Assembly: GCF_000699445.3 (NCBI RefSeq) | Contig: NC_067200.1 | Location: forward strand, 14,948,510-15,012,509 | Direction of reading: 5' to 3' | Origin: Schistosoma haematobium | Taxonomy: Eukaryota > Platyhelminthes > Trematoda > Strigeidida > Schistosomatidae | Length of the DNA stretch: 64,000 bases | In this document: in pieces, positions 12,001 to 22,983 of the stretch | How the letters are laid out: every line of letters begins with the position of its first letter | Numbering within the stretch: position 1 is the stretch's first letter | Translations under genes and position numbers: made by a program | Notes under the pieces: model-generated | What the model was told of the DNA's origin: nothing | The model's database searches: none | Seen by the model: only the letters and a program-made list of their open reading frames with translations

Positions 12001-13618
12001 ACAGTAGAAACTTATTTTTACAGGGTTGGATATTGCATTTGCTCGACGGTCGTAAATAACGGTAGTATATATAAACGAATCGATTATATACTCATACTTT
12101 TACTGATTAATATAGGAGCTCGGATTTATATATACCAGAACTGTTCTTCAGGGAGAATAAGTGCTGAAGCATTTCCAAATGTTTCCTCTTTATAATTAAT
12201 TGTGTAGCCCATATTGTCTTAGAATAATGTCTCGCCCCCCTCCTGATTATTTAACATAGGTATTGTATTTTGGTCAAGTCGTAGTAATATTGTTGACTAT
12301 AATTACTGCCCGATGGTTGGTCTTAAAATGCTAGCACATTTGTCTGAAGCTCAAGTGCTCGCTGTGAGGTGCGAGTGTCATTGGTTGATCCTCGGTGGGT
12401 TCGTTGATTCACACTGCCGAGGAACCTTATAATGAGACGAGACAGCTATCAAGTACCTCCTAGTTTTAACTGTCTAAAGTCAGTCCATGATGTTAACTAC
12501 GGAGTCTCATCAACAATTTGGAATTGTATTTGGCTAATTATATTACTAAGTTAGAGTTCTTGTAAGAAAAAATTAATAAGAAACAATACTACTGTTTAAG
12601 AATTCGATGTTATGGGCGAAGTTAACTTTTGGGATACCTAGTCTTCAATGTAATTATTTTATTGCTATTTATATGATTCAGTCTTCTGTGCACAATCCTA
12701 GAACTCGACAAATTTAACTATACAGAGGGAGAAAACAGAGATTGTGTAAGAATTTCTATTACTAAAATACCGCATAATGTTCACACCTAATCTCCATTCA
12801 TGGGTTGTCAGGTCAACTCGAATAATAACATCCAGGGAGTGAACGTGACTAGGTGAGTAAGCTACTTAGAATAGTCAGCCCACACTTGCATTTCAATCAG
12901 CATGCTACATTGAAACATTGTGTGGTTTTGTTTTTTGTTTTTTGTTAGCGTATCAATATATACATTTTGTTCATTTCAGGCTTCTTTCAATACTGACTAG
13001 GCAAAACATGTTTTATTCATTTCACTATAGGTTTGTCCAATATGTTCAAAACAAATGCCTGAGCGTCGTAAATGGATGGTTGAAGCGCATATAAGAGAAG
13101 CACATCCAGAAGCAGTAGCTGACCACGTAGGTTCATCTTCACAAAGTAAAAATCACAAAAAGATTAAATCGAAAGAAAATGCTATCAGTGCTACTACTAC
13201 TACTACCACTACTACGGCTACTTCCATTAATGATACTGCTCTGGAAAAACATACTAACAATTGTGTTTCATTAGAACTAAGGAAGTGGAAAGATTTTAGA
13301 CCAGATAAAGTGCACTCTTCAACTGATGATGATGATGATGACGAAGATGATGAGAATGATATAGAAGGAGATGATGAAGAGGATGAAGAACGAGAGTCTC
13401 ATTTTGATCAAGAATCATTTAAAGATTCAAATAATGATTGTAATCTTAATGTACTTAATGAAAATACTAGCGTTTATTCTATAGATCATGAACAACTAGA
13501 AGAGGAAAATAGTTTATTTTTACAAATGAATGATAATGATGAAAAAACTGATTTCATAGTTGGAACTAATGATATCAATCAATTAGAATTGGGTTCTAGA
13601 AATGGAACAGAAAGATAA
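9037..13618 (+). CDS. seven-finger C2H2 zinc finger protein (two coding exons)
   Basis: Exon 1 codes from ATG 9058 to 10527 (490 codons) and ends in-frame at a GT donor. Exon 2 is 13031-13618 (195 codons plus TAA). The product is 685 residues. An Asp/Ser/Asn-rich acidic N-terminus (about 20-75) and an Ala-rich patch (about 118-132) precede C2H2 fingers beginning near residues 242, 269, 297, 325, 438, 467 and 492. Fingers 2-4 are joined by TGERPYK/TGVRPYL-type linkers, a hallmark of DNA-binding arrays. Finger 7 (CPICSKQMPERRKW...HIREAH) starts two codons from the exon 2 boundary. A second acidic block (about 585-610) follows. It is probably a nuclear DNA-binding transcription regulator; the target is unknown. 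A polypyrimidine tract plus AG at 9036 marks an acceptor just upstream of the ATG, and the 21 bases between them are open in frame, so an upstream coding exon or trans-spliced leader is possible. I do not recognise the orthologue. Confidence 0.88.
11635..11770 (-). mobile_element. RTE-type LINE 3' tail (TAAA-tailed family)
   Basis: On the minus strand this ends in a short TAAATAAATAAA-type tail (plus-strand ATTTATTTATTC near 11630-11643). It shares the segment ACATAAACATTGGTACAA...CCACACAAAT...GGCGCCCAAACC with copies at 35130, 36175, 42163 and 56095. It is a 5'-truncated insertion inside the zinc finger intron. Confidence 0.65.
12330..12430 (+). mobile_element. possible degenerate tRNA-derived SINE
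   Basis: A GGTTGATCCTC box resembling a degenerate polymerase III B box lies near 12393-12403, with a possible A-box region about 30 bases upstream. The support is weak. Confidence 0.25.
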
Positions 13619-13743
13619 ATTCATATAAACATAATAATCAAATTAATAATTCAATTATAAAATCAAACAAAACCGATGTTGTTAATAATACAGAAAAGAG
13701 TACAATGAATCCTTTTTTTATTGTAATTCTTAATACAGAGAGC

Positions 13744-13749
13744 AATAAA
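13744..13749 (+). terminator. poly(A) signal of zinc finger gene
   Basis: AATAAA lies 126 bp after the stop codon at 13618 and is the first canonical signal downstream. It sits just before the foldback repeat. Confidence 0.55.
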
Positions 13750-13824
13750 AACAAACGAATATTCTAGGTATCCATACCAGGGTTGAACTAGATAATTTCA
13801 AATTAATTGAGCATTTGATAGTGA

Positions 13825-14085
13825 GTTAATAATAAATACATTGTTGTTATATTCTAATGAGTAGAAAAATTGTATTTGTGGTGTTTCGTGACTTAGTCTA
13901 AGTCACTTCTTCAGTGCAAATAAATAATCGACATTAAATGAACACAAGTTTAAATAGTGTGTGTGTTCATTAGATGTCGATTATTTATTTACACTGAAGA
14001 AGTGACTTAGACTAAGTCACGAAACACCACAAATACAATTTTTCTACTCATTAGAATATAACAAAAATATATTTATTATTAAAAC
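13825..14085. repeat. long foldback (hairpin) repeat, arms ~120 bp
   Basis: The arms 13825-13945 and 13963-14085 are reverse complements with only a handful of mismatches, separated by 17 bp. Each arm also contains a small palindrome, GACTTAGTCTAAGTC. No coding potential was seen. It behaves like a foldback or MITE-type element, or a recent inverted duplication. If the zinc finger transcript reads past its poly(A) site, the RNA would form a ~120-bp duplex. Confidence 0.9.
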
Positions 14086-14512
14086 AATATTACTTGTTAT
14101 TTATTCATTTAAAGTTTGTAAAAAAAAGTGGATAACGTGAATTTTTGTTACTATCATTTCATCTTCATTTCTTCTTATAAATATTCAGTGAATATGAATA
14201 GTTTAACTAATGGTCTTTTTGACAGTTTCGATTCCATAAATAAAATAGCTCTTCAACATTTATTATGTATCTATAGTTTGCATAATATCACAGTCATTCC
14301 CATTTCTTTCTATAATCTACCTTTTGTCATTTTATCACGGTGAAATAAAACATTTATTTGAGTATATGATTATTACTTATTTAATGTTTTATCGATTGTA
14401 ATATCTAACACGATATATGTAATCATTTAGATTGATCTCTTTTCTGGTCATTTCCATCATTCTTTTTGTTTGACACATAAATTTATTTCAGGATAATTTT
14501 GAATGATGACTG
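14086..14512. other. intergenic, nothing recognised
   Basis: AT-rich DNA. The 71-codon frame at 14128-14343 is low complexity without motifs. Confidence 0.45.
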
Positions 14513-14570
14513 TCAGTGTAATCTAGGATACGTTTCATTCTGCTTAAGACTCATCAGTTGGATGTACTGA
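14513..14570 (-). ncRNA. decayed hammerhead ribozyme motif
   Basis: The minus strand reads CATCCAACTGATGAGTCTTA (start of core) followed by AGCAGAATGAAACGTATCC and then TAGATTACACTG. The CUGAUGAG and GAAAC core blocks are intact and in hammerhead order. Stem I can pair partly (about four of seven positions), stem II is reduced to three pairs, and stem III would be minimal. The failing pairs are mostly explained by C-to-T or G-to-A changes. Schistosome Smα elements are known to encode hammerheads with closely similar sequence. This copy is probably inactive. Confidence 0.55.
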
Positions 14571-15544
14571 TATTCGAGTGTTGGTGTTCATAACGAAAAC
14601 TGCATCTTCCATCTATCGTATTTTGTGGTAGCCATCCGATCACGGTATCTGACTATTCCCATAGTTAACTTATACTGAGGTTCACCTCGCATTTATTCTA
14701 AGACTGAAAATTCTATATGGAATACGATAACGTGATGTAAAGTAGTCTCATACAAAAAATGGAGATATTTTATGACATATCCATTAATCAGTAGATAAAC
14801 CATTACCAGTAACTGAATGGGTAGAACATGGATTTTAACCTTCAGTTAAATCTTGCGTATTTGGAGTGATTAGAGAAATCAGTTAGTAAGTTAATTAATG
14901 ACTCAATTTATTTAGGCCAAAATAGTAAATAGGATGAGTAGTAAATAGACGGACACAAGCACAAATACATAGAAAGGATATGTACAAAAAACTAATACCA
15001 TTGGGATTAAACGTGTTTCTTTGAATCCATTAAAACAGAGATTTGCATATAGTTTAGCCACAACCTCAAGCTACTGATCGTTGTTAGTATTCAAGTACTT
15101 GTAGACTGATAGTTTTGCCAACAATACTGTCAGGAATTACGGAAATTATATTTGTCGAACTAATGAAGTCATTCATACAATAAGATCAGATTTTCAATAA
15201 AGAGTAGGATGATTCTAGAAAAGACAGGTTGTATGATACAAGTATCTGACAATCATGTAAATTATAGGGAACTTCATGAGACCAATATTTATTATTTACA
15301 CTCAGGTTTTTAATACTATACAATCCACTGTCCTTATCGTAAACGTATAATCAACACTTTTCAGTAACTCTTCTTTCCTGACTATAAATGTACCTAAAGG
15401 ATTGATAATTTTTGCAAAGTTAAATTGGTATGTTTGCCCTTCGGAGGGATTACATGGTTATCAAAACGTTTTTGTTATAAAATAGAAAAACAACCAATGT
15501 AGCTCTCAATAGTCACCCTTCCTTTGCGTGTTGCGCATTACACA
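14571..15544. other. intergenic, nothing recognised
   Basis: About 1 kb of AT-rich sequence. The part adjoining the hammerhead motif (to about 14760) may be the rest of the same SINE-like element, but I cannot place its boundary. Confidence 0.4.
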
Positions 15545-15869
15545 TGTGGAAGTAAATAAATCCTACAAATAAATAGTCCCATAGGTATCTGACGTTGATT
15601 CTGGCCTCATTAGTTTGACTTGACACACCCTAGCTAAAGACGCTCGGTCACGCATCCACACTAGCCCACAACTAAATACACCGTGTTACGTACCCCAGAC
15701 AGCAACTAGCCAGCTTAGGTCAAACACTTCTCGACATATCGAATACCTAAATTTTATTTTCAAACTTCTTAATTCCTGAATTCTGGTTTGACCGAGTTTG
15801 GGATCCTTTGGTTATAAAGGTGTTACGGATAAAAGCGTTATCAAACCCTGAATAATCGTGACATCGTCA
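15545..15869 (+). mobile_element. old solo LTR of the CsRn1/Boudicca-like Gypsy family
   Basis: 325 bp alignable to the 321-bp LTR at 18517-18837 (shared AAATAAATCC, GCTCGGTCACGCATCC, CATCGTCA end) but much diverged. A CACA duplication immediately flanks both ends (15541-15544 and 15870-15873), consistent with a 4-bp target site duplication. No internal region remains. Confidence 0.7.
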
Positions 15870-16860
15870 CACATCTTTTCTGTTTCCTGTCTCGTTATCT
15901 TCATCTATCAAAACATCCTTCCTTTTTCTGAAGCATTTAGAAGATAAAACTTCATTAGTCATTACTTAACATTCTAGTAAAGTGACCAACCAAAACGTTC
16001 ACTCTATAACTTAACAATAACTTGTCTGTCAAACCACTTACACGGGTTTATCTTATCAACAAGCTGCAGAAGACATAAACTCATCATCGATCGACTGGTT
16101 TGGCTCACATTTAAAAAACCAGCTAGTTTTAGCCTGATCAGATTATTCCATTTAAGAGTACTTAGCCTTCTGATAAGGCCACTCCAAGTTCAATATAAGT
16201 TCCTTTTGTTTTTGAAACTATCAAGATAACCTTCGTTTACAGGCATATTCCGAAGCACTTCTTTTTGCTAATGATACGCATCTTTAAGGAAAGTTTACTA
16301 GATAGAATACCTTCATTAGATCTAAGTCCAAAGTTCAATCATCTAGTGTTACTTGGTATTGCCTAAGCAGACAATGCTGACCCACCTATCATCATGCAGT
16401 ATGAAACCAAATAATGTGTTTCATGCAAGTCAGAAAAGAGAACTAGACAGCAGACAAAATACAGCATCTAAATTATAAAAAAAGTTATTATTCAATTTCT
16501 GAACATTCCTCACCGGTTCATCTAAATATTCACTGGTACATAAAATAAGGCTGTCACAGAAGTTTACAACCAGATAAATAGGTTATCATTTCAGGGGAAT
16601 CCAATTTGATTGTAAGGCTGGTCAGACAACAATAGAGTTACTCTCGAATCAAGAAGACATAAAGCAGCTCATCTGAGAAATGGTGAGAAACTCACATGTG
16701 GCCTTAATAATCCTCTATTAGAATCGTTGAGGATGGAAGGAAATGTAATAATTGTATTGGCTTTCTACTGTCTAAAATCACATTCTAATCATGACAAAAT
16801 TGTCGTTTGAATCAACAGTCCACCGAAAAACTTGAAAAGACCCAGTCGTTTTGATAGTAA
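15870..16860. other. intergenic, nothing recognised
   Basis: No coding or repeat signature was recognised in this kilobase. Confidence 0.4.
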
Positions 16861-17184
16861 TGTAGTGGTAAGTAAATCCCCAAAATTAGTAGATCTGTTT
16901 GTCTTCGACATATGATGCCGACCGCATTAGTTCTAATGGACTCATTCAGCTGAAGACGCTCGGCCGCGCATCCGCACCAGATCACGAGTGGAAACACCGT
17001 GCTCAACTTCTCCCGCAACCGCTAGTCAGTTTAGATCAGTCACTTCTCGATATATTGGTAATCTATCGAATATAACTTCGAACCTCCTCGCTTATGACTT
17101 TTGATTTCACTGTGGGGAAACGATTCAATTATAGATGTTACTGGTTAAATTGTTGTCAAACTGCAAATACTTGTGGCATCTCGA
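16861..17184 (+). mobile_element. old solo LTR, same Gypsy family
   Basis: It starts TGTAGTGGTAAGTAAATCCC and retains the family body (GCTCGGCCGCGCATCCGCAC, TGTTACTGGTTAAA). It is diverged, and no convincing target duplication was seen. It abuts the 3' end of the CR1-like LINE that begins near 17220 on the minus strand. Confidence 0.65.
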
Positions 17185-17955
17185 CACTTGAAGTCTTTTA
17201 TGGTTAAATATAGTAGATTCAGATTTTGGCACTGAGGACAGGAGGCCCACAGATTGTGTGAGTCTTCTAGTAAGCATGTGAGGGTGTCCAGTGTTTTTTT
17301 GAATTAGTTAATCGAATGGGTGGATACCATTTCGTCGGGTAAAAAACTCTAAGAATTGATGACTCAGCGTAAAAACATATACGCAATCCATATTTTGTTC
17401 GTTCTTGGCTTTTAAATTCGCCTACTTTATCTGGGCTGTCCTGATTCAGTAGTATTCTATACATCGAAATCAGATCACCTCTTAATCCGTGGCAAGACAG
17501 AGTTAAGAGGTCTATTTTCTCAAGCTACACAGTGTATGGTAAACCTTGGAACTTTAGAGTCTCACGGGTATCTTCCCTCTGTAATTTTCTCAAGATAACT
17601 GAGTCACCTTTAAAACAGGGGCTTATAAACTAAACGCAGTTTTTTAAGTTGGGATTTTACTGGGGTTATGCATGCTGTGATGAGCGTACCAGTAAGCAAT
17701 CTGGTTGATGTTAGTCTTAGGGCTCGTAGGGCTCCGAAACCCCTGGCTAAAACTTCACGGCACTGGGCAGTAGTTTTAGGGCTTTGACTCACTGTTACCT
17801 CTAGATCATTGTGGGGCAGGACTACAGGCAACGACTCTTACCCAATACTGTACTTATTTGCCTTCGTATACCCAATGTGCATGTAGAAACGCTAAATCGC
17901 GTTGAAGGGCATCAAAAATGTTTTAGACCAGCTGGTCAGGAAGTCTCGAGGTAGC

Positions 17956-18425
17956 TGGTACTGTGTCAATCCCACACAGGTTATTTTAGCTTTTGTACAG
18001 ACCAACTTATTCATTCTTCCGAAGCCACATTTTTACCTTGTCACTTGTCCACTTATTAATCCGATTGTTTTTTATATGATCGTATGTGCGTCAAACGACT
18101 ACACTATTCATTTCGTGTCTGTGATTTATTTTGTATCAACATAAATATTTAGTCACACTTGATCAAAACGATCTGGCTCACTCACCTCCTTACTGTGCAT
18201 CATTTCGTTTCGTTTCTCTTCCTTCACTTCGTTTCTCGGACTATCTGTCCGGATCAATGAGTGTGTGTAATGTACGAACTCAAAATCCATTGTTGTGTTT
18301 AGTTTATTTTGTCCCCTTATTTTCTGACGCGAATAATATCAGTAAAAATATACGACGGTTGGCGGTACATAAGCTTTAACGACAATCAGAATATGACTGA
18401 ACTGGAGCCAGATATAGGGATAATA
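17956..18425 (+). repeat. dispersed repeat inserted in the CR1-like LINE
   Basis: Starting at TGGTACTGTGTCAATC, this segment matches 39129-39590 at moderate identity (shared CAGACCAA, AGCCACATTTTTACC, CATTTCGTTTCG, TCTATCCGGATCAA-type stretches). It separates two consecutive parts of the LINE reverse transcriptase, so it is an insertion. It has no coding capacity, the ends are not well defined, and the family is unknown. The 80- and 82-codon frames here are not genes. Confidence 0.6.
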
Positions 18426-18516
18426 AAGCCTGAGTCCGAATTAAATACACATGCATCTACACCTCCATTTATTTCCCGCCGAATTCCTACATCACCAGCA
18501 TAAAGTAGATTCGCAG

Positions 18517-18837
18517 TGTAGCGGTAAATAAATCCCCAAAATAAATAGCATTAAGTTTTCGACATTGGATGCTGACCATATGTTTTAGTGGACTCATCTA
18601 GCTGAAGGCGCTCGGTCAGGCATCCGCACCAGATCACGTGTGGTAACGCCGTGCTCAACATCAACCGCAATCGCTAGCCAGATTAGATCAGAGAATTCCG
18701 ATATATTGGTCATCGCCAAATATACTCTTCCGATCTCCTCGACTCTGTCTTTTGATTTCTCTTGGTGGGAACGAAATATATTAGAAGGTGTTACTGGTAG
18801 AAGCGTTGTCAAACACTGAATACCTGTGACATCATCA
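18517..18837 (+). repeat. 5' LTR of Gypsy element
   Basis: It begins TGTAGCGG and ends CATCATCA (TG...CA). It is preceded by GCAG, which recurs after the 3' LTR. Confidence 0.93.
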
Positions 18838-18838
18838 T

Positions 18839-18857
18839 TGGTGAACCCAACGTGATC
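18839..18857 (+). promoter_or_regulatory. primer binding site (tRNA-Trp-like)
   Basis: Immediately after the 5' LTR lies TGGTGAACCCAACGTGATC. Apart from three positions it matches the complement of an animal tRNA-Trp 3' end, the primer reported for the CsRn1 clade. I compared it with an insect tRNA-Trp from memory, not with a flatworm tRNA set. Confidence 0.55.
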
Positions 18858-19019
18858 TGGTACACCTAATTGTAACTGTGAGTCTGTTCCTTTTTGGGAT
18901 TTTTTATATATCATTGCCTTATTTTTTATTTTTTTTTGAACATTGTGATTTTTTTTCGTGTTTTTTCTTGGATATATATATTTTTTCCCCTCGTTCATTA
19001 TCGTACTTCATACTTCATC

Positions 19020-19853
19020 ATGACTGAACAGACACCTAAAGTACTCAAGTTTAAGACTTTGTCCCCACCTTCGTTTCAACTGATGCCTTTCTGGCCCGAC
19101 AACATCGAAGCCTGGTTTTGCTACGCAGAAGCCGACTTCCACGAGCACGGCGTGATCGACACACGTGCACAATTCCTCGCAGTAGTCAAGGCACTACCGC
19201 GCGAATTCAACAGGTACGTAACACCTAGTATGTTTACTAGTGATGTTTCCGATCCTTACGAAATCTTAAAACGCTCGATTCTTAAACGAGGAGATCTAAC
19301 CGATCGACAAAGGTTAGATCAACTCTTCAATAACATCGACCTGCAACACGGTTCTGCGACAGACATGTTGCAACGGATGAGAGAGGTTATAGGCTCAAGA
19401 ACTTTCGACGAAGGTCTATTCAAACAACTCTTCTTGTCAAAACTTCCCCAACAGGTGCAAGCAGTTCTGGTCTCGTTCCAGAACAACAGCTTAGACGAGC
19501 TAGCTGCATCTGCCGACCGCATTCTAGAAATTACGAAACCTTCTACTACCGAGGTATTTTCAGTCAAAGAAAGGCCTCACACGACTCAGAATGATATAAC
19601 CGACTTATGTCACACACTCACGCGTTATCTTAGTCTTCGTACCGACCGTAAGAGATCGCGCACACCACGTAGAAGCATTTCTCGTAAGCGATCTGTCTCT
19701 AGACCACGAGAGACAGATAACCCCGACTGGTGCTGGTATCATAACCAGTATGGAAAGCTTTCCAGAAATTGCAGAAAACCCTGCAATTTTCCCAACACGA
19801 AACCGACTGATTCGAAAAACAATTCGGGAAACTTCCAAGCCGGCACGCGTTAA
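19020..19853 (+). CDS. gag: Gag polyprotein of Gypsy element
   Basis: 277 residues from ATG 19020 ([11 protein letters not shown]). The frame is open further upstream to 18894, but those codons are poly-T leader sequence. The N-terminal two thirds resemble CsRn1-type capsid ([27 protein letters not shown]). A basic Arg/Ser-rich stretch (about 205-225) leads to a nucleocapsid finger [19 protein letters not shown], that is CX2HX9CX3C, characteristic of the CsRn1/Kabuki clade in place of the usual CCHC knuckle. Gag packages the element RNA into particles. It ends at TAA 19851 after overlapping the pol frame from 19811. Confidence 0.88.
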   Translation: MTEQTPKVLKFKTLSPPSFQLMPFWPDNIEAWFCYAEADFHEHGVIDTRAQFLAVVKALPREFNRYVTPSMFTSDVSDPYEILKRSILKRGDLTDRQRLDQLFNNIDLQHGSATDMLQRMREVIGSRTFDEGLFKQLFLSKLPQQVQAVLVSFQNNSLDELAASADRILEITKPSTTEVFSVKERPHTTQNDITDLCHTLTRYLSLRTDRKRSRTPRRSISRKRSVSRPRETDNPDWCWYHNQYGKLSRNCRKPCNFPNTKPTDSKNNSGNFQAGTR

Positions 19854-22800
19854 CGGCAACCGTAGCCGGCGAACAAAGCCGTCTGTTATTCGTCACAGAT
19901 GTGGCAACGAGAGTTCGCTACCTCGTCGACACTGGCGCAGAAGTTAGCGTTCTCCCAGCAAATCCTAACGACCGACTACACGAATCGACCCTAAACTTAC
20001 AGGCGGCAAACGGAAAACCGATCGCTACGTATGGCAAAAGGTACGTTTACCTTAACGTGGGTTTACGCAAACCCATTCACTGGATTTTCGTTGTTGCAGA
20101 TGTTTCTATGCCAATCATTGGTATGGACCTTCTACAACACCACAATCTGATCATCGATACGCGCAAACGGAGGCTAGTAGACGGGAACACTAATTTGTCC
20201 GTTTGCGTAACTTCTTTTACTGGTTGTAGAGTATCCCCAGTCACAGTTAAACATATGATAGACCCACTCTATCAACCACTACTCGATAAGTACCCTGGGA
20301 TACAACAAACTCAACCGAAACTACCGTGTGTAACCAGCAACGTTACACATCACATCACGACTACAGGACCACCTGTATTCTCTAAAGCACGACGACTAGC
20401 TCCTGAAAAGCTAAGGTTAGCGAAAAACGAATTCGATCACATGATGGACTTAGGAATCATACGACCGTCAAGTAGCCCATATGCATCTCCGTTGCACATA
20501 GTCCCTAAAAAGGACAGCAACGATTGGCGTCCAACTGGTGACTATCGGCGATTGAACGCGAAAACCATTCCCGATCGTTACCCGTTGCCTCACATTCACG
20601 ATTTGACAGCTACCTTGAAAGGTACAACTGTCTTTTCGAAAATCGACTTGGTTAAAGCGTATAACCAAATCCCTATGGCTACTGACGACATACCGAAAAC
20701 AGCTATCATAGCTCCTTTCGGACTCTATGAATTTTTGCGAATGCCTTTCGGTCTAAGGAATGCTGCTCAAACATTCCAAAGATTCATAGACGACGTTTTT
20801 CGAGGTCTCAACGTCGTACACGCTTATGTTGATGACTGTCTAATCGCAAGTCCGGACAGAGAAACACATCTCAAGCATCTGGATCTTGTTTTCGAACGAC
20901 TTCAAAAACATGGCATTACTGTAAACGTTCAGAAATGCCAATTCGGAACCGACTCGTTAGACTTTCTGGGACACACTATCGATGCTCAAGGCATTCGACC
21001 TCTTAGGACCAAAGTGGCGGCCATTCTGGATTACCCAGAACCGACCACCGTCAAGCAATTACGCACGTTCAACGGCCTGGTAAGTTTCTATAGACGTTTC
21101 ATACCCAAATGCGCATTACTTATGAAACCTCTGACCGACCAACTTCGTGGAAATGCGAAATCCATTAATTTGGACGACACCGCACGAAAAGCATTCTCCA
21201 CAGTTAAGGAACTGATTGCTAAAGCAACAATGCTCGCACATCAGGACACCCGAGCACCCATTAGCATCGCAGTAGACGCATCCGACTCAGCAATCGGAGG
21301 AGTCTTACAACAATGGGTTAACAACTCCTGGCAACCCTTGGCATTTTTCTCTAGAAGGTTGCTAGACACCGAATCGAGGTACAGCACATTCGGTAGGGAA
21401 CTCCTAGCTATGTATTGTGCTGTACGGCATTTCCAACACTACATCGAAGGTCGTGAATTCACTCTTTTCACGGACCATAAACCGCTCACTTTCTCGTTAA
21501 GCTCTCCTTCTGACAAGTACTCTCCCGTGAGTCTCGACAACTGGACTACATTTCGCAGTTTACTTCAGATATTCAACACATCTCTGGAGCAAACAATGTA
21601 GTTGCAGACGCTTTATCTCGTATAACTTCCTTGAACAGTTTCCAAGGAATCGACCTTCTTAAACTCGCCGAGCTTCAAAAAGAAGACAGTGATCTTCAGC
21701 ACGAGTTATCGTCTACAACCCTTAAACTACGCATCAAACAGATGGGAACAGGTAAAGAAACCTTACTTTGTGACACATCTACAGGTAGGGATCGCCCAAT
21801 CGTTCCGAAACATTATCGACGCAATGTCTTCAACACATTGCACAAACTTTCGCATCCAGGTGTTCGTGCAACCATCAAGCTTATAGCAGAAAGGTTTTGC
21901 TGGCCTGGAATGAATAAAGACGTGAGGGAGTGGGCACGCTCCTGTGTAAGCTGCCAAAAATCTAAGGTTATCAGACACAATAAATGTCCCTTAGGCTCAT
22001 TTAAAACTCCCGATGCCCGTTTCGACCATGTTCATCTGGATTTGGTAGGACCTTTACCAGATTCAAATGGATACTCTTATCTCTTAACCTGCGTTGACCG
22101 TTTCACTCGATGGCCAGAAGCAGTACCTATTAAGGACATCACTGCTGAAACAGTGGCCCGCACCTTCGTCGAACGATGGGTAGCAAACTTCGGTTGCCCT
22201 TCAACCATCACTACAGATCGCGGACGTCAGTTTGAATCTGATCTTTTCCGTCGTCTGACCACACTTTTAGGAATCACTCGCTTCCGAACGACCGCCTACC
22301 ATCCACAAGCAAACGGGTTGGTAGAACGTTTTCACCGACAACTGAAAGCTTCGCTATCAGCTGCAAACGTTTCACAATGGACCGACGCTCTTCCACTCGT
22401 CTGACTAGGTATCCGCAATGCAGTGAAACCTGACATTGGATATACTGCGGCTCAACTCGTTTATGGAACGACACTTCGACTTCCAGGAGAATTCGTGGAT
22501 CCTTCGTGCTCTTCGGTGAACATGGATCTAACCTCCTACACGAACAGGCTTACAAACGCAATGCGTTCAGTTAAACCTGCTTCCACTCGACCTCAATCAA
22601 CTGATGTTTTCGTTCAACCTGACTTACGATATAGTACACACGTTTTCGTTCGTCGAGACTCGCATCGACGACCATTCGAATCAGCATACGAAGGACCTTT
22701 CAAAGTTCTTCAACGTGAATCTAAGTACTATATAGTCGATAAGAACGGAACCAACGATAGCATCAGCATCGATCGCTTAAAAGCAGCGTATTTAGAAGGA

Positions 22801-22983
22801 AATCCTATCTACGTAGATTTTCCTTCGGTACAATCGAACGACATGACTCCGACACTTATAATACCTCATCCGACAACCAACACACGCGATGATACTTCGA
22901 CAGTATCCGAAAATAAACTTAAAACGACGCGTTCTGGAAGAAGGGTGAGATTTCCAGAACATTTAAACGACTATTGCACGTAA
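19811..22983 (+). pseudogene. pol: Pol polyprotein of Gypsy element (PR-RT-RNaseH-IN), two lesions
   Basis: The frame is open from 19811 and has no ATG of its own, as expected for a frameshift product. Domains in order are protease ([13 protein letters not shown], about 19919), reverse transcriptase ([20 protein letters not shown]; catalytic YVDD near 20825), RNase H ([14 protein letters not shown] near 21262; TDHKPL near 21470) and integrase (HHCC finger about 21830-21960; DDE residues in [19 protein letters not shown] and [12 protein letters not shown]). A net one-base loss near 21521-21535 shifts the RNase H end into the integrase frame, and TGA at 22402-22404 interrupts the integrase C-terminal region. 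The remainder runs to TAA at 22981. The protein copies and inserts the element; in this copy it would be truncated. Confidence 0.9.
19826..19870 (+). promoter_or_regulatory. -1 ribosomal frameshift signal between gag and pol
   Basis: The heptamer GGGAAAC (19826-19832) lies in the correct phase in the gag frame (G GGA AAC), within the 43-base gag/pol overlap. A 6-base spacer separates it from GCCGGC (19839-19844), which can pair with GCCGGC at 19865-19870 to make a 6-bp all-GC stem. Pol is in the -1 frame relative to gag, as this signal would require. Confidence 0.75.

Larger units (their letters stand above)
10528..13030 (+). other. intron 1 of zinc finger gene
   Basis: A GTAACA donor at 10528 and a CTATAG acceptor at 13030 give a 2.5-kb phase-0 intron. 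It contains a minus-orientation RTE-type 3' tail (11635-11770) and a weak SINE-like stretch around 12330-12430. The 86- and 69-codon frames inside it show no motifs. Confidence 0.8.

Noticed and set aside
18580..18610. GATGAGTCC on the minus strand of the Gypsy LTRs, hinting at a ribozyme (retrozyme-like LTR)
   Set aside because: The core reads TAGATGA instead of CUGAUGA, and no stem II pairing precedes the later GAAAAC.
19814..19820. GAAAAAC as the gag-pol slippery site
   Set aside because: It does not satisfy XXXYYYZ; GGGAAAC 12 bases downstream does, with a suitable spacer and stem.
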